DNA of 64,000 nt from Amycolatopsis deserti (GTDB lineage: Bacteria > Actinomycetota > Actinomycetes > Mycobacteriales > Pseudonocardiaceae), in contig NZ_BNAU01000013.1 in NCBI RefSeq assembly GCF_014653945.1, positions 104,730-168,729 of the forward strand. Reading direction: 5' to 3'. Numbering within the stretch: the first letter of the stretch is position 1; every line of letters starts with the position of its first letter. The notes under the pieces were generated by a model that saw only the letters and a program-made list of their open reading frames with translations, ran no database searches and was not told where the DNA came from. The position numbers were made by a program, and so were the translations under genes. Shown one piece after another: positions 41,656 through 49,744 of this stretch.

Positions 41656-42607
41656 CCACGGTGATCGCGTCGAGTTTCCCGCGCAGGTACTCCGACGCCA
41701 CGACCTCCGGATACGCGGTGCGGCCCAGCGGCGGCGCCAGCGAGGTGATCCGCGCGTCGTGGTCGGTCTCGTAGAAGAAGATGAGCGACACCAGGTCCTC
41801 CTCCGGCGCCTCGGCCGAGGGCGGCAGCACCCGGTGCCGCGTCGAGCGCCAGCGGTCGCCCGTCCAGCGCGCCATCAGGTCCCCGATGTTCACCGTGAAC
41901 GCCGCCGGCTCATACGGCGCGTCCAGCCACTCGCCGTCGCTGGTGCAGACCTGCAGCCCGCCCACCCCGGCCTGCCGGTCCAGCACCGTCACCGTGCCGA
42001 AGTCGGTGTGCGGCCCGATCCGGAACTGCCCCGGCTCCGGCGCGCCGACCCGGTTCAGCGCCGGGTACCAGTTGATGTTGAACGTGTACGTCGGATGCCC
42101 GGTGTGCCGGGTGAAGTGGTCCGGCGCCAGGCCGAGCGCCGCCGCGAACACCGTCAGCAGCTCGTCCGAGAGCTCCCGCATCCGCGCCATGTACTCGCGT
42201 GACGCGGCCGCGAACTCCGGGACCTCCGACGGCCACACGTTGGGCTGGAACCAGAACTCGTCGACCTCCGGCACACCGACCGCGGCGTCCGCGCCGACCG
42301 AGTAGGACTCCTTGAGGTCCGGCGGGGTCTCGGTGCCCTCGGCGTAGCCGTTGGCCTCCACCCCCGGCGGCAGCCAGCCGCGCCCGCCGACCGTCACCGC
42401 GTACCGCCGCTTCACCTCGGCGGGCAGCGCGAAGAACTCCCGCGCCCGCGAGCGCACCCGCGCGCGCAGCTCGTCCGGTACGCCGTGCCCGGTGATCAGC
42501 AGGAAACCGGACTCCCGCAGCGCGCGGTCCACCTCGGCGGCCACCCGTTCACGGCCGGTGCCGTCGAACCAAGTCGTCAGGTCGATCAGCGGAACGGACG
42601 GTGACAT
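41648..42607 (-). CDS. 2-oxoglutarate/Fe(II) oxygenase, isopenicillin-N-synthase-like
   Basis: A 319-residue enzyme: N-terminal DIOX_N-type domain (VPLIDLTTWF, GFLLITGHGVP) and a C-terminal double-stranded beta-helix. Iron ligands are the His and Asp of GPHTDFGTVTVL and the His of STRHRVLPP; a 2-oxoglutarate-binding Arg is less clear (the RxS position reads near LVSLIFFYE). ATG 42607 has GGAG upstream. It follows the deaminase by nine bases on the same strand, so the two are co-transcribed; a nucleobase, nucleoside or small-acid substrate is possible. Confidence 0.86.
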   Translation of the reverse strand: MSPSVPLIDLTTWFDGTGRERVAAEVDRALRESGFLLITGHGVPDELRARVRSRAREFFALPAEVKRRYAVTVGGRGWLPPGVEANGYAEGTETPPDLKESYSVGADAAVGVPEVDEFWFQPNVWPSEVPEFAAASREYMARMRELSDELLTVFAAALGLAPDHFTRHTGHPTYTFNINWYPALNRVGAPEPGQFRIGPHTDFGTVTVLDRQAGVGGLQVCTSDGEWLDAPYEPAAFTVNIGDLMARWTGDRWRSTRHRVLPPSAEAPEEDLVSLIFFYETDHDARITSLAPPLGRTAYPEVVASEYLRGKLDAITVAP

Positions 42608-42616
42608 GGCAGCTCC

Positions 42617-43075
42617 TCAGGAAGTTTCGACCCCGATGTCCTCGAACCACAGATCCGGGCGCTCTTCGATGAACTCCGTCATCAGCGCGACACACGCGGG
42701 GTCGTCGAGGATGGTGATGCCGACGCCCAGCCCGGCAAGCCAGTCGTGGCCACCGGAGAACGTGCGGGCCTCGCCGATCACCACGTGGGAGATGCTGAAC
42801 TGCCGCACCAGACCGCTGCAATACCAGCAGGGGGACAGTGTGGTGACCATCACGGTGTCGCGGTAGTGCGGCCGCCTGCCCGCGTTGCGGAAGGCCGCCG
42901 TCTCGGCGTGCATCGACGGGTCGCCGTCCTGCACCCGCCGGTTGTGACCCCGGCCGAGCAGCTCACCGTCCACAGTGAACAGCGCGGCGCCGATCGGCAC
43001 GCCGCCCTCGGACTTGCCGAGCAGGGCCTCTTCACGGGCGACGGCGAGCAGCCGGCCGGGATCGGGTTTAAGCAT
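42617..43075 (-). CDS. Cytosine/nucleoside deaminase-family zinc enzyme
   Basis: A 152-residue zinc deaminase. The catalytic HAE is in SMHAETAAFRNAG and the PCxxC zinc motif in TLSPCWYCSGLV. The phrasing resembles fungal-type cytosine deaminase and guanine/tRNA-adenosine deaminase relatives. With an NCS1 permease nearby, cytosine deamination to uracil is a fair proposal. ATG 43075 is used; GTG 43084 is in frame. Its operon partner is the oxygenase. It is separated from the epoxide hydrolase gene by ten bases, so that gene may be co-transcribed too. Confidence 0.83.
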   Translation of the reverse strand: MLKPDPGRLLAVAREEALLGKSEGGVPIGAALFTVDGELLGRGHNRRVQDGDPSMHAETAAFRNAGRRPHYRDTVMVTTLSPCWYCSGLVRQFSISHVVIGEARTFSGGHDWLAGLGVGITILDDPACVALMTEFIEERPDLWFEDIGVETS

Positions 43076-43085
43076 GCGCCCCACT

Positions 43086-44195
43086 CTAGAGCGATCCGAA
43101 GAACTCCAGGACGTCCGCGGCGAACAGATCCGGCTCCTCCATCGCGGCGAAGTGCCCGCCCCGGTCGAACTCCGACCAGTGCACGATGTTGTTGTCCCGC
43201 TCGGCCAGGCGGCGCACCGGCAGCACGATGTCGTGCGGGAACACCGCCACCCCCATCGGCACGTCCAGCCCGGGCTGCCTGCCCCAGCTGCGGGCCGATT
43301 CGTAGTACAGCCGCGCCGACGAGCCCGCGGTGCCGGTCAGCCAGTAGATCATCACGTTGGTGAGCATCAGGTCCCGGTCGACGGCGTCCTCCGGGGTGTC
43401 GCCGGAATCGGTCCACTCCTGGAACTTCTCCACGATCCAGGCGAGCTGGCCGACGGGGGAGTCGGTCAACGCGTAGGCCAGGGTCTGCGGGCGCGTGGAC
43501 TGCTGTTTCATGTAGCCGGACAGCTCGCGCTGGTACCGCTCGATCCGGCCGAGCCGCTCCTTGTCCGCCAGGGACAGCTCGTCCAGCTCGGCCGGGTTCC
43601 CGGACGGGGCGGTGCCGAGCATGTTGACGTGCACCCCGGCGACGTGCGCGGCGTCGTCGAGCCCGAGCTGCCGGGAGATCGCCGAACCCCAGTCGCCGCC
43701 CTGCGCGCCGTAGCGGTCGTAGCCGAGGCGGCGCATCAGCTCGGCGAACGCGCGGGCGATGCGCGGCACGTCCCAGCCGGTGCCGGTGGTCGGGCCGGAG
43801 AAGCCGTAGCCGGGGATGGCCGGGATGACCAGGTGGTGCCGCGCCGACAGCGCCTCGATCACCGGCAGGAACTCCACCACCGAGCCGGGCCAGCCGTGCG
43901 TGAGGATCAGCGGCAGCGCGTCCTCCTCCGCCGCGCGGACGTGCAGGAAGTAGATGCGCTGCCCGTCGATCTCGGTGGTGAACTGGCCCAGCTCGTTGAG
44001 CCGCCGCTCGTGCACGCGCCAGTCGTAGCTCGTGCGCCAGTACCGGGTCAGCTCCTGGACGTAGCCGAGCGGGATGCCGTAGCTCCAGCCGACCCCCGGC
44101 AGCTCGTCCGGCCAGCGGGTCAGGTCGATGCGGGCGTGCAGGTCGTCGAGCTGGGACTGCGGGATCGCGAGGGAGAACGGGCGGATTTCGCTCAT
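43086..44195 (-). CDS. Epoxide hydrolase (EHN-domain alpha/beta hydrolase)
   Basis: A 369-residue protein: N-terminal EHN domain (PFSLAIPQSQLDDLHARI, TRWPDELPGVGWSYGIPL) and an alpha/beta-hydrolase core. HGWPGS gives the oxyanion hole, GGDWGS carries the nucleophilic Asp, and the C-terminal base is in DRGGHFAAMEEP. It hydrolyses epoxides to diols. ATG 44195. Upstream is a weak version of the palindrome found before tetR/SDR and fabG. Its close spacing to the deaminase suggests a read-through operon. Confidence 0.89.
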   Translation of the reverse strand: MSEIRPFSLAIPQSQLDDLHARIDLTRWPDELPGVGWSYGIPLGYVQELTRYWRTSYDWRVHERRLNELGQFTTEIDGQRIYFLHVRAAEEDALPLILTHGWPGSVVEFLPVIEALSARHHLVIPAIPGYGFSGPTTGTGWDVPRIARAFAELMRRLGYDRYGAQGGDWGSAISRQLGLDDAAHVAGVHVNMLGTAPSGNPAELDELSLADKERLGRIERYQRELSGYMKQQSTRPQTLAYALTDSPVGQLAWIVEKFQEWTDSGDTPEDAVDRDLMLTNVMIYWLTGTAGSSARLYYESARSWGRQPGLDVPMGVAVFPHDIVLPVRRLAERDNNIVHWSEFDRGGHFAAMEEPDLFAADVLEFFGSL

Positions 44196-44231
44196 GCCGT
44201 GACGGTAGCGTCGATCACGCCGTCGCGAGGT

Positions 44232-44245
44232 TACCGACCGCTTAG
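44232..44245. promoter_or_regulatory. Imperfect TetR-type site before epoxide hydrolase
   Basis: TACCGACCGCTTAG keeps the right half (CGCTTAG) of the perfect site TAAGCGAGCGCTTA found at 44963 and 56138, with a diverged left half. It lies 37 bases before the epoxide hydrolase start, next to CATACT, a possible -10 box on the minus strand. Confidence 0.45.
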
Positions 44246-44282
44246 TATGTGAGGTACGGTGAGCGTCGTGGCACCGTCGCTG

Positions 44283-44894
44283 TCAGGGCTGCGCGCCGAG
44301 CATGCGCAGCGCGAGATCCGCGTACTCGCGGCCGAGCGCCTTGGGTGTCTTGCCGGTGCGCTCGGTGTACCAGCGCGCCACGTCGACGCCGAGCGACAGG
44401 ACCGCTCGCGCGGCGGTCTTGACGTCGGCGACCACGAACTGGCCCTGCGTCACGCCCTCCTCGATGACGCCCCGGACCAGGTGCTCGATGCGGCGCCGCA
44501 GGTCGGCCACCACCTGGTACTCCTGCTCGGGCAGCGCCTGCAGCTCGTACTGCACGACGCGCGCCACGGTGTGCCGGCGGGCGTGCCAGGCGACGAAATC
44601 GGCGACGATGCTGCGCATCCGCTCCTTCGGGTCGTCGGCGCGCTTGGCGACGTCCTCGACCAGGTCGAGCGTCTGCTGGTGCCCGCTCTTGCTGATGGCG
44701 AACAGCAGCGCGGCCTTGGACGGGAAGTGCACGTACAGCGCCGCGGGGCTCATCCCGGCCGCGCCGGCGATGTCGCGGGTCGTGGTCGCGTGGTAGCCGC
44801 GGCGGGCGAAGGACTCGACTCCGGCCAGCATCAGCCGCCGCGCCGCGTCCGGCTGCACGTCCGGCCACAGTTCGGCGGACAGCGAGATGGTCAT
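44283..44894 (-). CDS. TetR-family regulator
   Basis: A 203-residue TetR protein: HTH RLMLAGVESFARRGYHATTT, DIAGAAGMSPAALYVHFPSK; the ligand domain resembles TetR regulators of fatty-acid or steroid pathways (AWHARRHTVARVVQYELQAL). ATG 44894 with GGAGG eight bases upstream; longer frames run through the operator. It is divergent from an SDR pair across a perfect palindrome that recurs 11 kb away, so it probably controls a dispersed acyl-CoA regulon. Confidence 0.87.
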   Translation of the reverse strand: MTISLSAELWPDVQPDAARRLMLAGVESFARRGYHATTTRDIAGAAGMSPAALYVHFPSKAALLFAISKSGHQQTLDLVEDVAKRADDPKERMRSIVADFVAWHARRHTVARVVQYELQALPEQEYQVVADLRRRIEHLVRGVIEEGVTQGQFVVADVKTAARAVLSLGVDVARWYTERTGKTPKALGREYADLALRMLGAQP

Positions 44895-44933
44895 GGCGGA
44901 ATCCTCCCAGTCGGGAACCGCCTGGCGGGAGAC

Positions 44934-44976
44934 TTGACACGGCGGTCCGGCCGTTCTCATTGTAAGCGAGCGCTTA
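44934..44976 (+). promoter_or_regulatory. SDR promoter with TetR operator
   Basis: TTGACA (44934-44939) and CATTGT (44958-44963), 18 apart, are a plausible promoter for the SDR pair. The palindrome TAAGCGAGCGCTTA (44963-44976, arms TAAGCG/CGCTTA around AG) begins at the -10 box, so a bound TetR would block initiation. Confidence 0.72.
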
Positions 44977-45004
44977 GTCATGGTGGACAGGAGACAGGAG
45001 CCCG

Positions 45005-45760
45005 ATGGTGAACTCGTTCAAGGACCGCGTCGCGATCGTCACCGGGGCGAGCCGGGGCATCGGCCTCGGCATCGCCCGTGAGCTGGTGCAGCGCGGCGCG
45101 CGGGTGTGCATCACCGCCCGCAAGCCGGAGCCGCTGGCCGACGCGGTGAACGAGCTGGGCGGGCCGGGGGTCGCGATCGCGGTGCCCGGCAAGGCCGACG
45201 ACCCGGCGCACCAGGAGGAGGCCGTCGCCAAGGCGGTGGAGACGTTCGGGCGGCTGGACATGCTGGTCAACAACACCGGCATCAACCCGGTGTACGGCCC
45301 GATGATCGACATCGACCGCGACGCCGCGGCGAAGATCCTCGCCGTGAACGTGCTGGCGCCGCTGGCCTGGCTGCGTCAGGCGCGTGACGCGTGGATGGGC
45401 GAGCACGGCGGCTCGGTTGTGAACGTCGCCTCGATCGCCGGCCTGCGCGCCTCGCCCGGGATCGGCATGTACGGCGTGAGCAAGGCCGCGGTGATCCGGA
45501 TGACGCAGGAGCTGGCGGTCGAGCTGGGCCCGAAGATCCGGGTCAACGCGGTGGCGCCGGCCGTGGTGAAGACCAAGTTCGCCACCGCGCTGTACGAGGG
45601 GCGCGAGGAGGAGGTGTCCGCCGCGTACCCGATGAAGCGGCTCGGCGTGCCGGAGGACATCGCGGGCGCGGTCGCGTTCCTGCTCTCCGACGAGGCCGGG
45701 TGGATCACCGGGCAGACCGTGGTGCTCGACGGCGGCGTGACGCTGGGAGGCGGGCTGTGA
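45005..45760 (+). CDS. SDR oxidoreductase
   Basis: A 251-residue classical SDR. It has the cofactor motif VTGASRGIGLGIA, NNTGIN in place of NNAG, catalytic Ser in NVASIAGLRAS and YGVSK (Tyr/Lys), and the usual C-terminal ITGQTVVLDGG. It probably acts as a 3-oxoacyl or alcohol dehydrogenase. ATG 45005 has ACAGGAG upstream. Its stop overlaps the next SDR start (GTGA). It is controlled by the divergent TetR. Confidence 0.87.
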   Translation: MVNSFKDRVAIVTGASRGIGLGIARELVQRGARVCITARKPEPLADAVNELGGPGVAIAVPGKADDPAHQEEAVAKAVETFGRLDMLVNNTGINPVYGPMIDIDRDAAAKILAVNVLAPLAWLRQARDAWMGEHGGSVVNVASIAGLRASPGIGMYGVSKAAVIRMTQELAVELGPKIRVNAVAPAVVKTKFATALYEGREEEVSAAYPMKRLGVPEDIAGAVAFLLSDEAGWITGQTVVLDGGVTLGGGL

Positions 45761-46542
45761 GCTTCGAGCTGAACGGAGCTCGCGTTGTCATCACCGGCGG
45801 TGGCGGCGGGATCGGGGCGGCGCTGGCCCGGCGGTTCGCGGCCGAGGGGGCGCGGATCGTGGTGGCGGACCTGGACGGGCCGGCCGCGGAGGCGGTGGCC
45901 GCGGAGGTCGGCGGGGTCGCGGTCGCCGGTGACGCGGCCGGGGTCGAGGGGGTCGCGGCGCTGATCGCGCGGGCGACTGAGGAGCTGGGCGCGATCGACC
46001 TGTTCTGCGCCAACGCGGGGATCGCGCCGCACGGCGGGCCGGAGGCGCCCGAGGAGGTGTGGGCGCGGGCGTGGGACGTCAACGTGATGGCCCACGTCCG
46101 GGCGGCTGACGCGCTGTTGCCCGGGTGGCTGGAGCGCGGGCGGGGCCGGTTCCTGGCGACGGTCTCCGCGGCGGGGCTGCTGACCAGCCTCGGGTCGGCG
46201 CCGTACTCGGTGACCAAGCACGGGGCGCTGGCGTTCGCGGAGTGGTTGTCGGCGACGTACCGGCACCGGGGCATCACGGTCCAGGCGATCTGCCCGCAGG
46301 GAGTCCGAACGAACATGCTCGCCGCGACGGGCGTCGGCGGGCAGCTGATCATGGGCGCGTCGGCGATCGAACCGGCGCAGGTGGCGGACGCGGTGATGGA
46401 GTCCTTCGCGGACGACCGGTTCCTGATCCTGCCGCACCCGGAGGTAGCGGAGTACTACGCGACGCGCGCGACGCAGACGGACCGCTGGCTGGGCGGGATG
46501 AACAAGCTGCAGCGCAAGGTGGAGGCGGCACAGGCAGAGTAG
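45757..46542 (+). CDS. SDR oxidoreductase
   Basis: A 261-residue SDR with VVITGGGGGIGAALA, CANAGIA, catalytic Ser in VSAAGLLTS and YSVTK. The C-terminal part (WLGGMNKLQRKVEA) differs from FabG-type enzymes and resembles SDRs of lipid and terpenoid catabolism. GTG 45757 overlaps the stop of the first SDR, so both are made together. A strong hairpin terminator follows. Confidence 0.86.
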   Translation: MSFELNGARVVITGGGGGIGAALARRFAAEGARIVVADLDGPAAEAVAAEVGGVAVAGDAAGVEGVAALIARATEELGAIDLFCANAGIAPHGGPEAPEEVWARAWDVNVMAHVRAADALLPGWLERGRGRFLATVSAAGLLTSLGSAPYSVTKHGALAFAEWLSATYRHRGITVQAICPQGVRTNMLAATGVGGQLIMGASAIEPAQVADAVMESFADDRFLILPHPEVAEYYATRATQTDRWLGGMNKLQRKVEAAQAE

Positions 46543-46573
46543 GCGGGGGACCTAGCGCCGCCCGAGGGGCCGG

Positions 46574-46606
46574 GGCGCGGGTGCCCGCCGGGCGGGCACC
46601 CGCGCC
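46574..46606 (+). terminator. Hairpin terminator after the SDR pair
   Basis: GCGCGGGTGCCCG (46575-46587) and CGGGCACCCGCGC (46593-46605), extended one pair at each end (46574, 46606), form a perfect 14-bp stem with a 5-base loop 32 bases after the SDR stop. No U-run. Confidence 0.78.
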
Positions 46607-46759
46607 GGTGCGGTTCGTTGCGCGGCTGCGGTGCCCACGCCGCCGTTAGCGGGGGCGCGCTTCGGTGGCGACGGCCCGGGGCAGGCGCCGACCCTGGGGC
46701 GGCCACCACAGCTGGGCCGGGCCACTGGCGGTGCGCCCGGCCACGGCTGTTGGGTTGGC

Positions 46760-47210
46760 TGCTGCTCGGTTGGCCGCTGCCGCTCGGCTGGCTGCTGGGC
46801 GCTCGGCCCGGCCACTGGCGCTCGGCCCGGCACCGCCGCTCCGGCTGGCCGCCGCACCGCGGGGGCCACCGCCGCTCATCCGGTCGCCGTCGCACCGCCG
46901 GGCCGCTGCCGCGCCGGCTGGCGGCTGCCGGGCGGCTGCTCACATCCGCTCCGGTTGGCTGCCGCCGCTACGCCCGGTCACCGCCGCTTGGTTGTCGCTT
47001 CCGCTCTGCCTGGCCGCTTCCGCTCGGCCCGGCCACTGCCGCTCGGCCCGGCCACTGCCGTTCCGGCTGGCCGCTTCCGCTCGGCCCGGCCGCTTCCGCT
47101 CGGCCCGGCCGCTTCCGCTCGGCCCGGCCGCTTCCGCTCGGCCCGGCCGCTTCCGCTCGGCCCGGCCGCTGGCGCTCCGGCTGGCCGCTGGTGCTCGGCC
47201 CGCCCCCGCC
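46760..47210. repeat. Tandem array of 19-bp units
   Basis: This gap of nearly 750 bases between the SDR pair and the LLM gene is built largely of a 19-base unit, GCTTCCGCTCGGCCCGGCC. At least five exact consecutive copies start at 47073, 47092, 47111, 47130 and 47149. Diverged units (e.g. CGCTCGGCCCGGCCACTGG) precede and follow, with a less regular stretch about 46850-46995. Because 19 is not a multiple of three and every frame stays open by composition, the long open frames here are not genes. Confidence 0.9.
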
Positions 47211-47290
47211 GGTCGCCGTCGCACCGCCGGGCCGCTGCCGCGCCGGCCGGCCCCCGCCGCTTCGAGCGGCCACCGCGGCTCGGCCGTCGC

Positions 47291-48136
47291 TCAGTCGACC
47301 AGGTCGGTGTGCGCCTCCAGGCTCGCGGCCACCTCGCCGGGGTCCTCCAGCGGCAGCGGGTAGATCAGCAGCCGGTCCACGCCAAGGTCGGCGTACCGCT
47401 TCGCGTCGTCCTTCGTCGTGCGGCCCGGCAGCTGCATCACCGTGATCTCCAGCTCGCCCAGCCGCTCCGGGCGCTCCACCTCCCGCGCGGCCCGGCGCAG
47501 ACCCGCCAGGTGCGGCTCGAGATCGGCGGGCGAAGCGGCGTTGCCGAACCAGCCGTGCCCCCGCGCCACCGCCCGCCGGTACGCCGCCGGGCTGTGCCCG
47601 CCCACCACGATCCGCGGCCCGCCCGGCCGCACCGGCCGCGGATGCGCGTCCACCCCGCGGAACGACACGAACTCACCCTCGAAGGCGGGCTCGGGCGAGG
47701 TCCACAGCGCGGTCATCGCGTCCAGGTACTCGTCCGTGCGGCGCCCGCGCCCGGCCATCGGCACCCCGATCGCGCGCATCTCCGGCTCCAGGTAACCCGC
47801 GCCCACCCCGAGCACCACGCGCCCGCCGCTGAGCACGTCCAGGCTCGCCACCTGCTTCGCCAGCACGAGCGGGTTGCGCTGCGGCAGGATCACGATCCCG
47901 GTGCCCAGCTCGAGCCGCTCGGTCAGCGCCGCCACGTAGGCCAGGTGCACCAGCGGGTCGAGGATCGGGTCGGTGGCGTCCATCGGGCTGTCCGGCGTGC
48001 GCGGGCTGGGCAGCACCACGTGCTCGCCCGCCCACCACGACGTGTACCCCAGCTCCTCGGCCAGTGCCGCCAGCTTCGCGGTCTCGGCCGGGCCCAGTGT
48101 CGATTTGGCGCTCAGCCCGAAGACTCCCAGTTCCAT
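47291..48136 (-). CDS. LLM-class F420-dependent oxidoreductase
   Basis: A 281-residue luciferase-like TIM-barrel protein (MELGVFGLSAKSTLGPAETA). Features are AEELGYTSWWAGEHV, LTERLELGTGIVILPQRNPL and SGGRVVLGVGAGYLEPE, as in actinobacterial F420-dependent families. It reduces or oxidises an unknown substrate with F420. ATG 48136. It is divergent from a LysR gene, which probably controls it through the palindrome at the LysR start. Confidence 0.86.
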   Translation of the reverse strand: MELGVFGLSAKSTLGPAETAKLAALAEELGYTSWWAGEHVVLPSPRTPDSPMDATDPILDPLVHLAYVAALTERLELGTGIVILPQRNPLVLAKQVASLDVLSGGRVVLGVGAGYLEPEMRAIGVPMAGRGRRTDEYLDAMTALWTSPEPAFEGEFVSFRGVDAHPRPVRPGGPRIVVGGHSPAAYRRAVARGHGWFGNAASPADLEPHLAGLRRAAREVERPERLGELEITVMQLPGRTTKDDAKRYADLGVDRLLIYPLPLEDPGEVAASLEAHTDLVD

Positions 48137-48182
48137 GCGGCCAGCCTGGCCCGGTGCCGGTCCCGGTGTCCAAGACCTCCTG

Positions 48183-48199
48183 TAATAACCTCGGGTTAT
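48183..48199. promoter_or_regulatory. LysR-type palindrome and -10 box at the lysR start
   Basis: ATAACC-TCG-GGTTAT (48185-48199) is a perfect 15-base palindrome that fits the LysR T-N11-A form and runs into the lysR ATG. TAATAA (48183-48188) is a good -10 box; the start point would fall within about four bases of the ATG, so the lysR mRNA is probably leaderless and autorepressed. Confidence 0.65.
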
Positions 48200-49073
48200 G
48201 GACGCTCGGGTCCAGGACCTGCGGTACTTCGTCGCGGTCGCGGAGGAGCTCAGCTTCACCCGCGCCGCCGACCGGCTGTTCGTGTCGCAGCCCGCGTTGA
48301 GCAAGCAGGTGCGGCAGCTCGAACGGGCCCTGCGCGTCACGCTGTTCGAGCGCGATCGCCGGTCCGTCCGCCTGACCGCGGCCGGCCAGGCGCTGCTGCC
48401 CAGGGCGCGCGACATCATCGCGATGTGGGAGGACGCCCGCGCCGCCGTCGCGGCCGGCGGGACCACCCTCCGCGTCGGGTTCCAGACGCAGATCGGCCGC
48501 GGTCTCATCCCCGCCACGACGGCGCGCCTGCGGGAGGTGCTGGCGGAGTGGCGGCTGCTGTTCCGGCAGATCCCCTGGGACGACCCGGCGGTCGGGCTGG
48601 CCAGCGGTGAGGTCGATGTCGCGGTCGCCTGGCTGCCGGTGCCGGACGTGCTCGAGTGGAAGGTCGTCAGCAGCGAGGAGCGCTGGGTGGCGATGCCTCC
48701 GGGGCACCGGCTCGCCGGGCTGGACACGGTGCCGTTCGAGTCGCTTGTGGACGAACCGGTGATCGCGCTGCCGGCTTCGGCCGGGCCGGCGCGGGACTTC
48801 TGGCTGGGGGCGGCGCAGCGGTCGCGGCCCGCGGTGGTCGCCACGGAGGCGACGACGGCGGAGGAGGCGTTCGAGGGGGTGGCCGCCGGGCTCGGGATCG
48901 TGCTCGTGGCGGCGGGCAACGCGGAGATCTACCGGCGCGAGGACGTGGTGTGCCGCCCGGTGTCGGGGTTGCCGCCGAGTGAACTGGCGGTGGTGTGGCG
49001 GGCCGGCGACGACCGGGAAGCGGTGCGCGTGTTCGCCGAGGTGTGCCGGATGTGCCTGTGTGACCAGGGGTGA
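48198..49073 (+). CDS. LysR-family transcriptional regulator
   Basis: A 291-residue LysR protein: winged HTH at residues ~1-60 (LRYFVAVAEELSFTRAADRL, FVSQPALSKQVRQLERAL) and an effector domain from ~85 on (LRVGFQTQIGRGLIPATTAR). ATG 48198 is almost at the predicted start of transcription. It is divergent from the LLM oxidoreductase, which it probably regulates. Ligand unknown. Confidence 0.9.
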   Translation: MDARVQDLRYFVAVAEELSFTRAADRLFVSQPALSKQVRQLERALRVTLFERDRRSVRLTAAGQALLPRARDIIAMWEDARAAVAAGGTTLRVGFQTQIGRGLIPATTARLREVLAEWRLLFRQIPWDDPAVGLASGEVDVAVAWLPVPDVLEWKVVSSEERWVAMPPGHRLAGLDTVPFESLVDEPVIALPASAGPARDFWLGAAQRSRPAVVATEATTAEEAFEGVAAGLGIVLVAAGNAEIYRREDVVCRPVSGLPPSELAVVWRAGDDREAVRVFAEVCRMCLCDQG

Positions 49074-49119
49074 TGCGCCGCGCGCGGGTATGCTGTGGCG
49101 GTCGAGGGAGGACGTGCGG

Positions 49120-49695
49120 ATGACCGAGGAGCCGGTGCCGGCGAGGCTGCTTTCGGCGGCGACGCGGTTGTTCGCCGAGCGGGGGTTCGACCGGACCTCG
49201 GTGCAGGAGATCGTGGCCGCGGCCGGGGTCACCAAGGGCGCGATGTACCACTACTTCGGCTCGAAGGACGACCTGCTGCACGAGATCTACGGCCGGGTGC
49301 TGCGGCTGCAGACCGAGCAGCTGGAGAAGGTGGTGGCGGGCGGCGAGCCGGTGGCCGCGCGGCTGCACGCCGCCGCTTCCGACGTCGTGGTGAGCAGCAT
49401 CGAAAACCTCGACGACACCACGATCTTCTTCCAGTCCATGCACCAGCTCAGCCCGGAGAACCGCAAGGCGGTGCGCGCCGAGCGGCGCCGGTACCACGTG
49501 CTGTTCCGGTCGCTGATCGAGGAAGGGCAGCGGGAGGGCGTGTTCCGCGCCGACAAGCCCGCGGACATCGTGGTGGACTACTTCTTCGGCTCGGTGCACC
49601 ACCTGGCGGTCTGGTACCGCAGCGATGGGCGGCTGAGCGCGCAGGAAGTCGGGCGGCACTACGCCGATCTGCTGGTGTCTTCGCTGCGGCCTTGA
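49120..49695 (+). CDS. TetR-family regulator
   Basis: A 191-residue TetR protein: RLLSAATRLFAERGFDRTSV, EIVAAAGVTKGAMYHYFGSK HTH; C-terminal domain like the KstR2/BM3R1-type group (DTTIFFQSMHQLSPENRKAV). ATG 49120 with GGAGG seven bases upstream. It sits alone between lysR and the 23-bp repeat array; candidates for control are the acyl-CoA dehydrogenase genes beyond the array. Confidence 0.86.
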   Translation: MTEEPVPARLLSAATRLFAERGFDRTSVQEIVAAAGVTKGAMYHYFGSKDDLLHEIYGRVLRLQTEQLEKVVAGGEPVAARLHAAASDVVVSSIENLDDTTIFFQSMHQLSPENRKAVRAERRRYHVLFRSLIEEGQREGVFRADKPADIVVDYFFGSVHHLAVWYRSDGRLSAQEVGRHYADLLVSSLRP

Positions 49696-49744
49696 CGGGT
49701 TGTGGCGCTGGTTTTCTGCTGGTGGGGCGTGGTTGGTCCAGTGG

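Noticed and set aside
46618..48610. Long open frames through the 19-bp array
   Set aside because: The 19-base period cycles through all frames, giving repetitive Pro/Leu/Arg/Ala peptides; no start signals or domains.
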